Shown here piece after piece: positions 1 through 6,803 of a stretch of DNA of 29,244 bases. Within the stretch, counting starts at the first letter, position 1, and every line of letters begins with the position of its first letter. The notes beneath the pieces were generated by a model. The model worked only from the letters and a program-made list of their open reading frames with translations, had not been told where the DNA came from and did no database searches. The DNA lies in the NCBI GenBank assembly GCA_041667545.1, contig JBAYES010000023.1, positions 1-29,244 on the forward strand, written 5' to 3'. The position numbers and the translations under genes are program-made. This DNA comes from SLID01 sp041667545 (GTDB lineage Bacteria > Omnitrophota > Gorgyraeia > Tantalellales > Tantalellaceae).

Positions 1-86
1 AATTAGCCATAAGGGGATCCTCCTTGTGTTTATTGGGTTTCAGAAGATTCAATTATAGCACAAGTTCTTGGATCCCTTTATTTTTT

Positions 87-316
87 ATGGTTTCTTACCG
101 TTTTTCCCCGGACAGCAATGAAAACTCGGAAGAAAGATTAAAACCCTCAGGCAAGTATGCGAATATACGCAAGAAAAACTCGCCGAACTTGCCGGAATTG
201 ACTACAAATACCTTCAAAGAATAGAAGGTAAAACTCCGCCTGCTGTTAAAATTGATACGATTGAAAAACTTGCTAAAGCTCTAAAAGTAAAACCTGCTGA
301 TTTATTAGATTCTTGA
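87..316 (+). pseudogene. Frameshifted XRE-family HTH regulator
   Basis: From 122 to the TGA at 314-316 the plus strand reads a typical Cro/CI-type helix-turn-helix: KTLRQVCEYTQEKLAELAGI, then a YLQRIEGK turn and a C-terminal KALKVKPADLLDS. That frame has a stop (TGA 119-121) just upstream and no ATG, GTG or TTG. The N-terminal part lies in another frame, from an ATG at 87 to ...NENSEERLK. Adding one A to the four-A run at 140-143 joins the frames as SEERLKTLRQ, an ordinary XRE start. The gene is therefore either broken by a one-base deletion or carries a sequencing or assembly error in the homopolymer. The intact protein would be about 76 residues, a DNA-binding repressor typical of mobile elements. 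The domain call is strong; the ATG choice at 87 is a guess. Confidence 0.72.
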
Positions 317-326
317 TATATAGACA

Positions 327-635
327 TCAACTTACCCAATAATTTCTTTCTTTCGGTCTTTCGGCTAAAGGCTTTTCTTCCTTTTTCATAATTGCTTTTG
401 CAACCTTAGGGCTAATAGGCTCAGCCTCACGCACAGCGCTGATAGAACTGCACGCATCAACTGCTTCCCACCATCCTTCAAACAAACATAAATAAACCGG
501 GGACCCGTCCGATAACACTTTTTCCAATCTTATTAAGTACCCATCTTCAGAAAGGGCATATTTTGAAATATTAGTCCATTCATATTTCTGGTAGCAAAAA
601 TCCTCTTGCGTTAGTGGTCGAAGTTTCTTCTTCAT
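327..635 (-). CDS. Hypothetical protein (102 aa)
   Basis: This is an unrecognised soluble protein of 102 residues with no membrane segment and no motif I can name. The start is supported by an AGGGAG ribosome site nine bases before the ATG. The N terminus is basic (MKKKLRPLTQEDF). The middle is rich in aromatics (YLCLFEGWWEAVDA), and the C-terminal third is lysine- and glutamate-rich and probably disordered. It lies convergent to the broken XRE gene, 10 bases away, in the AT-rich segment with the integrase, so it is likely mobile-element cargo. No function is proposed. Confidence 0.55.
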   Translation of the reverse strand: MKKKLRPLTQEDFCYQKYEWTNISKYALSEDGYLIRLEKVLSDGSPVYLCLFEGWWEAVDACSSISAVREAEPISPKVAKAIMKKEEKPLAERPKERNYWVS

Positions 636-723
636 TTGTCAACACTCCCTTAGACCTTGTTCTCCACTATATTGTAGAACTTGTTGTCTGCGCCCAATAT
701 GTGCCCAAAAATATTCATTAACC

Positions 724-1029
724 TTACTTGTTAATAAAAGCAACGACTACTTGAATAATGGAGCTTATAGCTATTACTACCGTAGCCCATTTTATTACGG
801 CACTTGTTTTCGTGGCAGTCTCGGAGGCTTCCTTGTTCACATCTTTCCTTTCTTGAATGACTGAACACAATGCTTCCTTAGCTACTCCAATCTCATCCCT
901 CGCCAACTCGTCTAACCTCACTTGTATGAACGCCTGCACTCTTGCTATTTCTGCTTCACCATTACAATGGTTTAGTTGCTCTATAAGCGCAGGAAGTTTA
1001 GCTGTTGATAATAAGATATTTGCCATCAT
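724..1029 (-). CDS. Small tail-anchored membrane protein, unknown function
   Basis: This 101-residue protein has a soluble helical N-terminal part of about 75 residues, with heptad-like leucines and charged residues between 20 and 70, and one C-terminal hydrophobic segment (about 78-98, IKWATVVIAISSIIQVVVAF). A ribosome site AAGGAG precedes two adjacent ATG codons at 1029 and 1026; either could start. The architecture (cytoplasmic coiled region plus C-terminal anchor) is seen in many phage and island proteins, but I cannot assign a family. It is 35 bases downstream of the PIN-domain gene on the same strand, so the two may be co-transcribed. Confidence 0.55.
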   Translation of the reverse strand: MMANILLSTAKLPALIEQLNHCNGEAEIARVQAFIQVRLDELARDEIGVAKEALCSVIQERKDVNKEASETATKTSAVIKWATVVIAISSIIQVVVAFINK

Positions 1030-1064
1030 CCTTTCTCCTTTATTTTACCCTTCTGCATTTACTA

Positions 1065-1478
1065 TTAAGACAATCCCTGCTCATCTCTCCACTTTCTTCT
1101 TCTTCTCCAAACCTCTCTACGTTTTTCAACATCCCTAATAAGCTCTGAGGGCTTCACGATTTTTAGCCCCTTATCAAGCTCCTGTATTGCATCCCTCTTC
1201 CTGAGAATCCCATCGTCAAAAGTAATAAAATATGAACCGTGCTTTTGAGCTATAAAAACATGTTTTCCGTCATTTTCATGATTTTCCCTCTTCCCTTCGC
1301 CAGTAAGTATTCTAATAATAGCCTCCAGTTTTAACCTCTCCGAAGGCTCTAAACTTACAGGTAAAGTGTAAATGTACTTCCTTGCAAGTTCTTTTTTCCA
1401 CTGGGGTGTGTTATGGTACTCAATTTCTTCAAGAACTGTATGTGGTATAAGAAGTCCAAGAACTTCTTCATCAGCCAA
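1065..1478 (-). CDS. PIN-like domain protein, N-terminal part lacking a start codon
   Basis: The C-terminal half has the PIN-fold pattern: a segment beginning at KHVFIAQKHGSYFITFDDGI with the acidic pair, then a KIVKPSELI strand; LLIPHTVLEEIE carries the second acidic position. PIN proteins are usually Mg-dependent ribonucleases, often VapC-like toxins. The only conventional start in this frame is TTG at 1476-1478, but the frame stays open to 1571 and encodes GVLDSCGFDPSDDDEQ, which looks like the missing first strand and first catalytic Asp (codon 1539-1541). No ATG, GTG or TTG exists in that extension, so the true 5' end has probably been lost or frameshifted. The tail from about residue 115 is very basic (EKRREVWRRRRKWR). 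No antitoxin-like partner is adjacent. I read it as a degraded PIN gene. Confidence 0.6.
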   Translation of the reverse strand: MADEEVLGLLIPHTVLEEIEYHNTPQWKKELARKYIYTLPVSLEPSERLKLEAIIRILTGEGKRENHENDGKHVFIAQKHGSYFITFDDGILRKRDAIQELDKGLKIVKPSELIRDVEKRREVWRRRRKWRDEQGLS

Positions 1479-1624
1479 TCTAAAAATCTGGTCTGAAGCC
1501 TCTTGCTCATCATCATCACTAGGATCAAATCCACAGGAATCTAAAACCCCCTGAAAAGGGAATATATATATCTATCGTCCACTCTGTCCACCTATCCTTA
1601 AAACTACCGATTAAACCACCAATG

Positions 1625-2659
1625 TTAAAAATTCAACTTATCAACCGCTCTATCCACGTGATCCTCTGCAAGATGTGAATAGATCATAGTGGTCTCTATA
1701 TCCGAATGCCCCAATAATTGACTTACCGTTGCCAAGTCTACGCCTTTCATGACGAGCTGTGAAGCAAATGTATGCCTAAGCATATGGATGTTTACATCTC
1801 CCAGGTTAAGCTGCTTAGCGAGCGTTTTTAGGCGCCTGAGGAGCCTATTCCTGAATATCTGCTTTCCATCCTCCCCTGGGAATACATAATTAGAATCCTT
1901 ATAAAACCTTTTCTGCTTCTGCTCTTTTAGAACATCATAAAGACCTTCATTAATCGGAATCTCCCTCTCATTGGTCTTGGGACTCCAGTCGGTCTTAACT
2001 CGTATCTTTACCCTGCGCCTATGAAAGTCTATGTCTGACCATTCAAGATTCTCAAGTTCTGCCTTTCTTATGCCTGTACTTAAAAATGTAAAGAATATCG
2101 GACGTAGCCATTCACCACTATTATCAAGAAGCAACCTACATTCTTCTTCCCTTAAAAAGCGTGGAGCAATTTTATTGGCTATTTTAAGTTTTGAAACTCC
2201 GTCTGTAGGATTAGTTTGAGCATACCCCCACTGAACTGCAAGTTTGAACATAGTCCTCAAAACCGTAAGCTCATTGTTAATAGTCTTATTGTGAGCTTCC
2301 TCTTCTTTTCTGAAGGCTTTAAACTTCTCAAATATACGGGGGGTAAATTGTGATATTTTATCTAAATGCGGATAATCTGAATCTAGAAACCTCTGAAAGT
2401 TGTCTGTTATTGCACCATATCTCTTCTGGGTTCCGGGAGCAAGGTTGGTTTTAGCATAAGAAGCATAACTCTCAACTAACTTCTCATATGTTCCATCCTG
2501 TCGTGTAAACCCAAGCTCTCCCTTGGCAAGTTTGACTTCCAAGTCTTTATGGGCAAGATCTGCTATCTTCTTAGATCTACCGACACTTTTTCTTTTACGT
2601 TTACCGTTTATGCGATAGTCGATGAAATATGTGTTTCCTTTTTTGCGTAGAGTTGCCAT
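1625..2659 (-). CDS. Site-specific tyrosine recombinase (phage-type integrase)
   Basis: This 344-residue integrase has an N-terminal basic arm-binding region (1-55), a SAM-like core-binding domain (about 57-150) and a catalytic domain (165-335). The catalytic set is visible: Arg198 in TGIRKAELENLEW, Lys228, His292 and Arg295 in HMLRHTFAS, His318 in LLGHSDIETT and nucleophile Tyr327 in MIYSHL. Enzymes of this family cut and rejoin att sites for integration and excision of islands or prophages. The gene starts three bases after the stop of the membrane-protein gene at 2663, with only a weak ribosome site, so translational coupling is likely. It lies beyond the 3' end of the minus-strand tmRNA gene, a favoured target for such enzymes, so that end is the probable att site. 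No second att copy was found in the window. Confidence 0.93.
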   Translation of the reverse strand: MATLRKKGNTYFIDYRINGKRKRKSVGRSKKIADLAHKDLEVKLAKGELGFTRQDGTYEKLVESYASYAKTNLAPGTQKRYGAITDNFQRFLDSDYPHLDKISQFTPRIFEKFKAFRKEEEAHNKTINNELTVLRTMFKLAVQWGYAQTNPTDGVSKLKIANKIAPRFLREEECRLLLDNSGEWLRPIFFTFLSTGIRKAELENLEWSDIDFHRRRVKIRVKTDWSPKTNEREIPINEGLYDVLKEQKQKRFYKDSNYVFPGEDGKQIFRNRLLRRLKTLAKQLNLGDVNIHMLRHTFASQLVMKGVDLATVSQLLGHSDIETTMIYSHLAEDHVDRAVDKLNF

Positions 2660-2662
2660 AAT

Positions 2663-3712
2663 TTACTCTGTATTTCCACCAATTTTTAAAGAACTTATAA
2701 AATCGTTAAACTTTTTCTGCATGGAACCGTTTTCATAGCTATTTTTTAAGCCCTGAACCCCAATATCAATGTAAATCCTATTATGGACAACTATCACTAA
2801 CCCTAATTTAACATGATCTTTACCATCAAGATCGAATTCGGTGCGGTATCCCATCCTTACCAGGTCCGGGAAGGACTTATAGTCAGTGGATATAAAATCA
2901 TAATGCGTTATATCTTTGTTTCTCCGGAAATAGTCTTCATAACCCTTTTTTATTGTTTCATATATCTCATCTTTACGAGTCTTAAATGCTTCTCTCGATA
3001 TTTCTGGTTCAATAAATCTAGTTTCTAGAATATATACAAATTCACCCGCATCTGAACGATACAGTCTACCCTTATAGTCTCCATTGATTTCTATTCTTTC
3101 CTGCTTGTAGTCTCTTATGTATTTTTCCGGCACTTTAAGTTCAATATGCCCGGCAACTAAAAAGTGACCTTTATTTACCATGATGTTTTTTGTCTCATTC
3201 TGCACAATACCCATTAGAAATGGATTTAATACGATTGTGAGAGAAGTTACCACAACAAATACTATAAAAGTCAACAGTTGAGCAATCCTTGTAGATCTCA
3301 TTTCAGTTATAGACCTAACAAAATTCACCAGGATCTCGGAAATGCCATATAAAATAAATAATCCCGTTACAGGCGCAATGTAGGTGAAAAAAGATATCAT
3401 CCCCATCCACATGCTTCCAGGGGCATCATATGGAACTTTGGGCATAAAACCGATAATGAAAATTGCATACATACCGCAAAATCCTATCGCAAACAGCGCC
3501 CTTTTCCAAACAGGCTTTCTGATTAGAAGCAATAGTAGTGGCATAAACTTAAGAATGTTAAAATTCCACGTCACCAGTATCATATTTGGTAATCTGTCTA
3601 AGTTGGCAGTGCCAAGAGATACTATAAGGCTCCATATAATGAAAAGTGGAATTGCAGATGTGTCACGAAGCAAATTAAAAAATTCTACTATTTTTCCTAC
3701 AGACCTTCTCAT
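2663..3712 (-). CDS. Polytopic membrane protein with C-terminal extracytoplasmic-like domain
   Basis: From the ATG at 3712, with an AGGAGGATCT ribosome site, the product is 349 residues. Upstream in-frame ATGs would place the start inside the terminator hairpin at 3760-3790, so 3712 is preferred. About five hydrophobic segments are visible (roughly 20-35, 47-64, 70-90, 101-124, 143-165). They are followed by a soluble domain of about 180 residues rich in charged and aromatic residues (LVAGHIELKVPEKYI, YDFISTDYKSFPDLVRMGYR). I recognise no family. It is directly upstream of, and nearly abutting, the integrase gene, so it is probably element-borne, perhaps a superinfection or surface function, but this is speculation. 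Confidence 0.6.
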   Translation of the reverse strand: MRRSVGKIVEFFNLLRDTSAIPLFIIWSLIVSLGTANLDRLPNMILVTWNFNILKFMPLLLLLIRKPVWKRALFAIGFCGMYAIFIIGFMPKVPYDAPGSMWMGMISFFTYIAPVTGLFILYGISEILVNFVRSITEMRSTRIAQLLTFIVFVVVTSLTIVLNPFLMGIVQNETKNIMVNKGHFLVAGHIELKVPEKYIRDYKQERIEINGDYKGRLYRSDAGEFVYILETRFIEPEISREAFKTRKDEIYETIKKGYEDYFRRNKDITHYDFISTDYKSFPDLVRMGYRTEFDLDGKDHVKLGLVIVVHNRIYIDIGVQGLKNSYENGSMQKKFNDFISSLKIGGNTE

Positions 3713-3752
3713 AGATCCTCCTTTTATCTGGAAATGCCAATTTGTCACCTCC

Positions 3753-3790
3753 AAATAAAAAGGCAACTACCTCAACGAGATAATTGCCTT
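3753..3790 (-). terminator. Rho-independent terminator after the 79-aa gene
   Basis: On the minus strand a 14-bp stem (AAGGCAATTATCTC with GAGGTAGTTGCCTT, two G-U pairs) closes on a three-base loop and is followed by TTTATTT. It begins at the stop codon of the small membrane-protein gene, separating it from the next gene at 3712. Confidence 0.8.
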
Positions 3791-4028
3791 ACTTATTATC
3801 TATCTTCGCTGTTTTAAGCAAGTAAATAAACAAAATAATCGCAATAGGAAAACCAATAAACGCCCCAAAAGATAACATGAACTTTCCAATAGATTCAGAA
3901 TGAAACTTGTAAATTTCCGAAAGCGGTGGTGGAGGAGCCACAAGGAAAACTTGACCAAACAGGCTAAGAACTCCTGGTATGGATACAACTGCTAGTACAG
4001 CTGCTAATATAGCAAGAATTTTCCTCAT
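3789..4028 (-). CDS. Small two-helix membrane protein (79 aa), unknown
   Basis: A 79-residue protein with two hydrophobic segments, MRKILAILAAVLAVVSIPGV and a second near 50-70 (FMLSFGAFIGFPIAIILFIY), joined by a loop with a run of four prolines (APPPPLSEI). The start has a very good ribosome site (AGGAGGATGGT-ATG). Its own strong terminator follows at once, so it is a monocistronic unit between the tmRNA gene and the integrase operon. No family is recognised. The position suggests element cargo. Confidence 0.6.
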   Translation of the reverse strand: MRKILAILAAVLAVVSIPGVLSLFGQVFLVAPPPPLSEIYKFHSESIGKFMLSFGAFIGFPIAIILFIYLLKTAKIDNK

Positions 4029-4089
4029 ACCATCCTCCTGTTATTTTGGGCACTTTTTGGGCACTTCACACTTGCGAAAAGTATACCAC

Positions 4090-4128
4090 AAAAGAAAAGC
4101 CCCGTCAATAAAGGACTTAACGGGGCTT
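4090..4128 (-). terminator. tmRNA terminator
   Basis: On the minus strand, ten bases after the encoded CCA of tmRNA, a perfect 9-bp stem (AAGCCCCGT / ACGGGGCTT) with a loop of about 14 bases is followed by a TTCTTTT tract. This is a standard intrinsic terminator for ssrA. Confidence 0.85.
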
Positions 4129-4137
4129 ATTTTTAAA

Positions 4138-4519
4138 TGGTGGAGGTGCCGGGATTCGAACCCGGGTCCATGAGCCCTAACCAGGGAGTATCTACATGCT
4201 TAGCCTGCCTTTGATCTTAGCCGGAAATGCCCGGCAAACGGGGCATTTTCCGGAGCGATCTCCTGATACTCACCGGAATTAGGAGATGTCCTCCCGGGAG
4301 TCCTTGTTAGTTGGGTTCGTTTAGTACGCCAAGGCGCTTACTAAGGAACCAGTCCCTGCCATAGCAGGAACATTTAACGCGTCCTCAGCCAAGATTGACT
4401 CGGCTTCGGCTACTGGATTGTAGTTTGCGTTTATTTTGTTTCAGGTGTTTAAAGAGGCCTCCTGAAACCTCTGCATGCTGCTCCTTGACTAAAAGAACAT
4501 GTCGAGGCCTGTCACCCCC
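4138..4519 (-). ncRNA. ssrA: tmRNA (transfer-messenger RNA)
   Basis: The 382-nt RNA rescues ribosomes stalled on truncated messages, acting with SmpB. The 3' end on the minus strand reads GGACCCGGGTTCGAATCCCG followed by GCACCTCCACCA: a T-arm with GTTCGAATCC, acceptor strand and encoded CCA. The 5' end GGGGGUG pairs over seven positions (one G-U) with CACCUCC, and the following GACAGGCCUCGAC matches the conserved 5' tRNA-like domain. A resume codon GCA lies at nucleotide 92, nearly the same distance from the 5' end as in E. coli. It is followed by an open tag frame and pseudoknot-like sequence. No clear -10/-35 pair is seen just upstream. smpB lies upstream on the same strand, so co-transcription and processing are possible. 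The 3' end is the likely att site of the neighbouring element. Confidence 0.95.
4321..4428 (-). other. tmRNA proteolysis-tag reading frame (35 codons)
   Basis: From the resume codon GCA at 4428-4426 the frame reads ANYNPVAEAE..., then ...LNVPAMAG, and ends GTGSLVSALAY before UAA at 4323-4321. The tag is 35 residues, against about 10 in E. coli (ANDENYALAA), and ends in ALAY rather than ALAA. The start position and the GCA-AAC opening are conventional, so the frame itself is credible; its length is the unusual part. Confidence 0.75.
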
Positions 4520-4522
4520 TCT

Positions 4523-4565
4523 ATATGCAAAAGGTTTTCGGTCTCGCTTTATCGGTTTTACGCTC
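4523..4565. repeat. 43-bp direct repeat, copy 1 (next to tmRNA 5' end)
   Basis: The segment beginning ATATGCAAAAGGTTTTCGG and ending CGCTC recurs at 4873-4915 with two mismatches. This copy begins only three bases from the tmRNA 5' end, so it occupies the position where the ssrA promoter would be expected. Confidence 0.85.
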
Positions 4566-4690
4566 GCCCTTCAACCCCTTCACTTCGTTTCGGGGCTCAA
4601 ATCGCCTTTTGCTTTTTAAGGGGGAACCATTGGTCCCCCCTTAACGAAAACCTGCGGTTTTCTGTTCCCCCTCCTTCATCGGAAAAGCAC

Positions 4691-4841
4691 AGAGTTCCAT
4701 AAAATGGACTTTTATTCCGTCGTTGCGAGGAACGAACGAAGTGAGTGACGAAGCAATCTCAATAAATATAATAGGTTATAAGGTTGCTTCGGTCGCTTCG
4801 CTCCCTCGCAATGACGTGAAAAAGCTATTTCGCAGAACTCT
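4691..4841 (+). repeat. Dispersed palindromic repeat (MITE-like), copy 1
   Basis: A 151-bp element with short terminal inverted repeats (AGAGTTC / GAACTCT). Its two longer internal arms both begin CGTC-TTGCGAGG and end in GAAGCAA-CT, around a short AT-rich centre. It has no coding capacity. A second near full-length copy is inverted at 15656-15806 and a core copy starts at 29160. A non-autonomous mobile element is the simplest reading. Confidence 0.8.
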
Positions 4842-4872
4842 ATGAAGAATATAGAAGCTGACCGTTTGGTTC

Positions 4873-4915
4873 ATATGCAAAAGGTTTTCGGGCTCGCTTT
4901 ATCGGTTTTGCGCTC
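4873..4915. repeat. 43-bp direct repeat, copy 2 (downstream of smpB)
   Basis: Second copy of the 4523-4565 sequence, differing at two positions (T/G and A/G). It lies 51 bases after the smpB stop codon. Together the two copies bracket the 151-bp palindromic element. Confidence 0.85.
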
Positions 4916-4965
4916 CAGATACCTTTTACCTTACATGTTTTAAAGTTTCGGTATGTCAAAGAACT

Positions 4966-5424
4966 CTATCTATTTTTCTCTCTCAAGGCTTTTTGCATCT
5001 CACGATTCGCCTGTTTTTCTTTGAGTGCGGCTCTTTTGTCGTGCAGTTTCTTTCCTTTCGCGAGCGCAATTTCTATTTTAGCATACCCTCTGCGAAAATA
5101 CACCTTTGTCGGAACCAGCGTATATCCTTCCCTCGTCAACTTATCCGATATGTGCTTTATCTCAAATTTGTTGAGTAGAAGCTTTCTGGTTCTTATGGGG
5201 TCATGCTCATCCCGCGCGAACTTGTAAGGCGTTATGTGCATGCCGTATACGAATATTTCGGAAACCTCTACCCTGGCAAAACTTCCCTTTAAATTTGCTT
5301 TGCCGTCCCTTACAGACTTAACTTCATCACCCCTTAGCTGAATACCTGCCTCATAAGTCTTTTCCAGATGAAAATCCCGGGAGGCCTCTCTATTCGTTAT
5401 GACGGGTTTTTTGCTGTCTGCCAT
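4966..5424 (-). CDS. smpB: SsrA-binding protein SmpB
   Basis: SmpB binds the tRNA-like domain of tmRNA and brings it to stalled ribosomes. From the ATG at 5424 the protein is 152 residues, the usual family length. An upstream ATG at 5475 would add 17 atypical residues, and AAGGA sits eight bases before 5424. Family signatures are clear: NREASRDFHLEKTYEAGIQL, then LRGDEVKSVRDGKANLKGSF, later HDPIRTRKLLLNK, and a C-terminal ALAKGKKLHDKRAALKEKQA ending in the basic tail KALREKNR that enters the decoding centre. ssrA lies 447 bases downstream on the same strand. A TATAAT at 5438-5443 is too close to the ribosome site to be a comfortable promoter. Confidence 0.97.
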   Translation of the reverse strand: MADSKKPVITNREASRDFHLEKTYEAGIQLRGDEVKSVRDGKANLKGSFARVEVSEIFVYGMHITPYKFARDEHDPIRTRKLLLNKFEIKHISDKLTREGYTLVPTKVYFRRGYAKIEIALAKGKKLHDKRAALKEKQANREMQKALREKNR

Positions 5425-5554
5425 TACATTTTCCTTGATTATACCATAGCGAGTCGGCTTGTACCACAAATACACGCCGCTTCTCCGCTAAAAACATCGC
5501 TATATCCATGGCGGCATCTTATATTTGCTCTCCACCCGCAGTCCCCTCATTAGT

Positions 5555-5583
5555 TTGACGCTGTCGTGAAAGTATAGTATAAT
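5555..5583 (+). promoter_or_regulatory. Sigma70-type promoter of tRNA-Leu
   Basis: TTGACG (5555-5560), a 17-base spacer and TATAAT (5578-5583), an almost perfect consensus. The predicted start near 5590 is about 30 bases before the mature tRNA. Confidence 0.85.
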
Positions 5584-5619
5584 CCTCGCTGTCGTTCGGG
5601 TCAATCTTTCAAATACAAT

Positions 5620-5706
5620 GCGGGTGTGGCGGAACTGGCAGACGCGTATGGTTCAGGTCCATATGAAGGCAACTTCTTGGGGGTTCGAGTCCCTTCACCC
5701 GCACCA
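5620..5706 (+). tRNA. tRNA-Leu (anticodon CAG)
   Basis: An 87-nt class II tRNA with encoded CCA. The acceptor stem GCGGGTG (5620-5626) pairs with CACCCGC (5696-5702). The anticodon stem TATGG/CCATA holds the loop TTCAGGT with CAG at 5654-5656. The long variable arm (TGAAGGCAACTTCT) is typical of tRNA-Leu, and the T arm has GTTCGAG. It reads CUG codons. It has its own promoter and terminator. Confidence 0.97.
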
Positions 5707-5730
5707 TTTTCGGCCTTCGGCCTTCAAATG

Positions 5731-5766
5731 GAAAAAAAGCAACCGTATGCGGTTGCCTTTTTTGTT
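5731..5766 (+). terminator. tRNA-Leu terminator
   Basis: GCAACCG-TATG-CGGTTGC (5739-5756), preceded by an A-run and followed by CTTTTTTTG. It is a compact intrinsic terminator, and because both flanks are A/T runs it could work in both directions. Confidence 0.85.
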
Positions 5767-5939
5767 TGTTCGTCGCAAAAACCATTAAAAGCCAGCTTTC
5801 ATGTTTTTTGCTCCTCTCAAACTCGCGTGTGTCGGGGATCCCGGCTGACTTCCCGCTTGCCGGCCGGTCTTCCCTTCCGCCGCACCAACCTTCGCCGAAC
5901 TACTTGAATATTATTCGGCTTCGGTTGGCTTCGCCATTT

Positions 5940-6803
5940 TCAGCGGGAATTTTTGATCGCCTCTGAATGTGTCGCTGTTATTACTCCGAGTTCATTTAGC
6001 TTATCTTTCCACTTCTCGGACATCAGCGCTTTCATCTCATCCGGGCCGTTCCTGTACCATGGAAGTTCGTTGAATAGTTCCGGGGAATTATCCGCCGGGT
6101 GAACGGCAAGTTCTGTTATTCCTTCGGCCATATTATCCGCCATGAACGAAAGCACCTCGCCATTCAATTTTCCCGAATGCACATGTCCTAAAAACGCGTC
6201 ATTTGAATATATCGAAGTTCCTGAAAGCCGTTTATGAACGCTTTTGGAAAAAAACCTTAAAGCCCGGCTCCTTACAGCATCTTTTACATTGGCACCCGGT
6301 CCGTACGCGGGCAGTCTTTCCATGGGTATTCTTATGTACGGAATAGAAAATTCCGAGCATAATTCCACGGCTATATCCCATATTTGCGGCAGCATATGCA
6401 CATGTTCGTGGCTGTCAAGATGTGTTACCGTAAGGCCTTGTCCCATGATCTTTTCTATTTGCGAGGCAAGTTCATTTTTTAATTCCTTTCGGCCGGCCCT
6501 CCCCAAAAAAACGCAGAGAGCAAGCAGAAGGTAGTTGTTCGGGAAATATCCTTCCCGGGTCAAAAACCCCCTACTTCCTTCACCCTTAAGCGTAACAGGC
6601 CTGAAATTACCGGTAAGTGTAAGATGCGCGCCTACTTCGCTAATGCCGTTTTCTTTTAGAGAAAAGCAGGCTTCAGAAAAAGCCTCTCCCTGGGAGATAA
6701 TGCTTGTACCGGTTATTGCCGAAGCTTTATAAAGGGATACAATGGCGCTATTCACATGCGGTGAGACGCCCATGTCATCGGCATTTACTATTAAAGTTTT
6801 CAT
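5940..6803 (-). CDS. ChbG/HpnK (YdjC-like) carbohydrate deacetylase
   Basis: From the ATG at 6803 the protein is 287 residues. This start overlaps the stop of the preceding gene as ATGA, which fits translational coupling; the longer frame to 6827 would add eight residues. Family motifs are plain: LIVNADDMG at the N terminus (metal-binding Asp9/Asp10), EVGAHLTLTG near 58-66 and HLDSHEHVHMLP at 128-139, which supplies metal-binding His residues. YdjC enzymes are metal-dependent deacetylases: ChbG acts on N-acetylated chitooligosaccharides and HpnK on hopanoid glucosamine. Downstream of a lipid-linked glycosyltransferase pair it probably removes an N-acetyl or formyl group from a lipid-linked sugar, a role like ArnD. 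The substrate is inference; the family is firm. Confidence 0.9.
   Translation of the reverse strand: MKTLIVNADDMGVSPHVNSAIVSLYKASAITGTSIISQGEAFSEACFSLKENGISEVGAHLTLTGNFRPVTLKGEGSRGFLTREGYFPNNYLLLALCVFLGRAGRKELKNELASQIEKIMGQGLTVTHLDSHEHVHMLPQIWDIAVELCSEFSIPYIRIPMERLPAYGPGANVKDAVRSRALRFFSKSVHKRLSGTSIYSNDAFLGHVHSGKLNGEVLSFMADNMAEGITELAVHPADNSPELFNELPWYRNGPDEMKALMSEKWKDKLNELGVITATHSEAIKNSR

Larger units (their letters stand above)
4520..4965. other. Gene-less repeat-rich gap between smpB and ssrA
   Basis: No convincing gene lies in these 446 bases. They hold a 43-bp direct repeat pair (4523-4565 and 4873-4915), a palindrome at 4614-4643 (TTAAGGGGGAACC pairing with GGTCCCCCCTTAA, one mismatch), and a dispersed 151-bp palindromic element (4691-4841). 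The open frames here carry repeat-derived, low-complexity peptides and no ribosome sites. I see no promoter for ssrA close to its 5' end. Confidence 0.7.

Noticed and set aside
724..1478. PIN protein plus small neighbour as a toxin-antitoxin pair
   Set aside because: The neighbour has a membrane anchor and no DNA-binding motif, lies downstream rather than upstream, and the PIN gene lacks its start.
4395..4702. Plus-strand open frames of 67-74 codons across the tmRNA gene and the repeat gap
   Set aside because: They are antisense to ssrA or made of repeat sequence, without ribosome sites or protein-like composition.
5438..5443. TATAAT as the smpB promoter
   Set aside because: The predicted transcript start would fall within or after the AAGGA ribosome site, and the -35 match is poor.
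5620..5706. tRNA-Leu as an attachment site for an island
   Set aside because: No integrase or repeated tRNA 3' end is adjacent; the downstream genes look like ordinary chromosomal envelope functions.
5767..5939. Short frames and a possible terminator between tRNA-Leu and the deacetylase gene
   Set aside because: The GGCTTCGGTTGGCTTCG motif at 5918-5937 is a direct, not inverted, repeat with no T-run; no gene-like frame with a ribosome site is seen.
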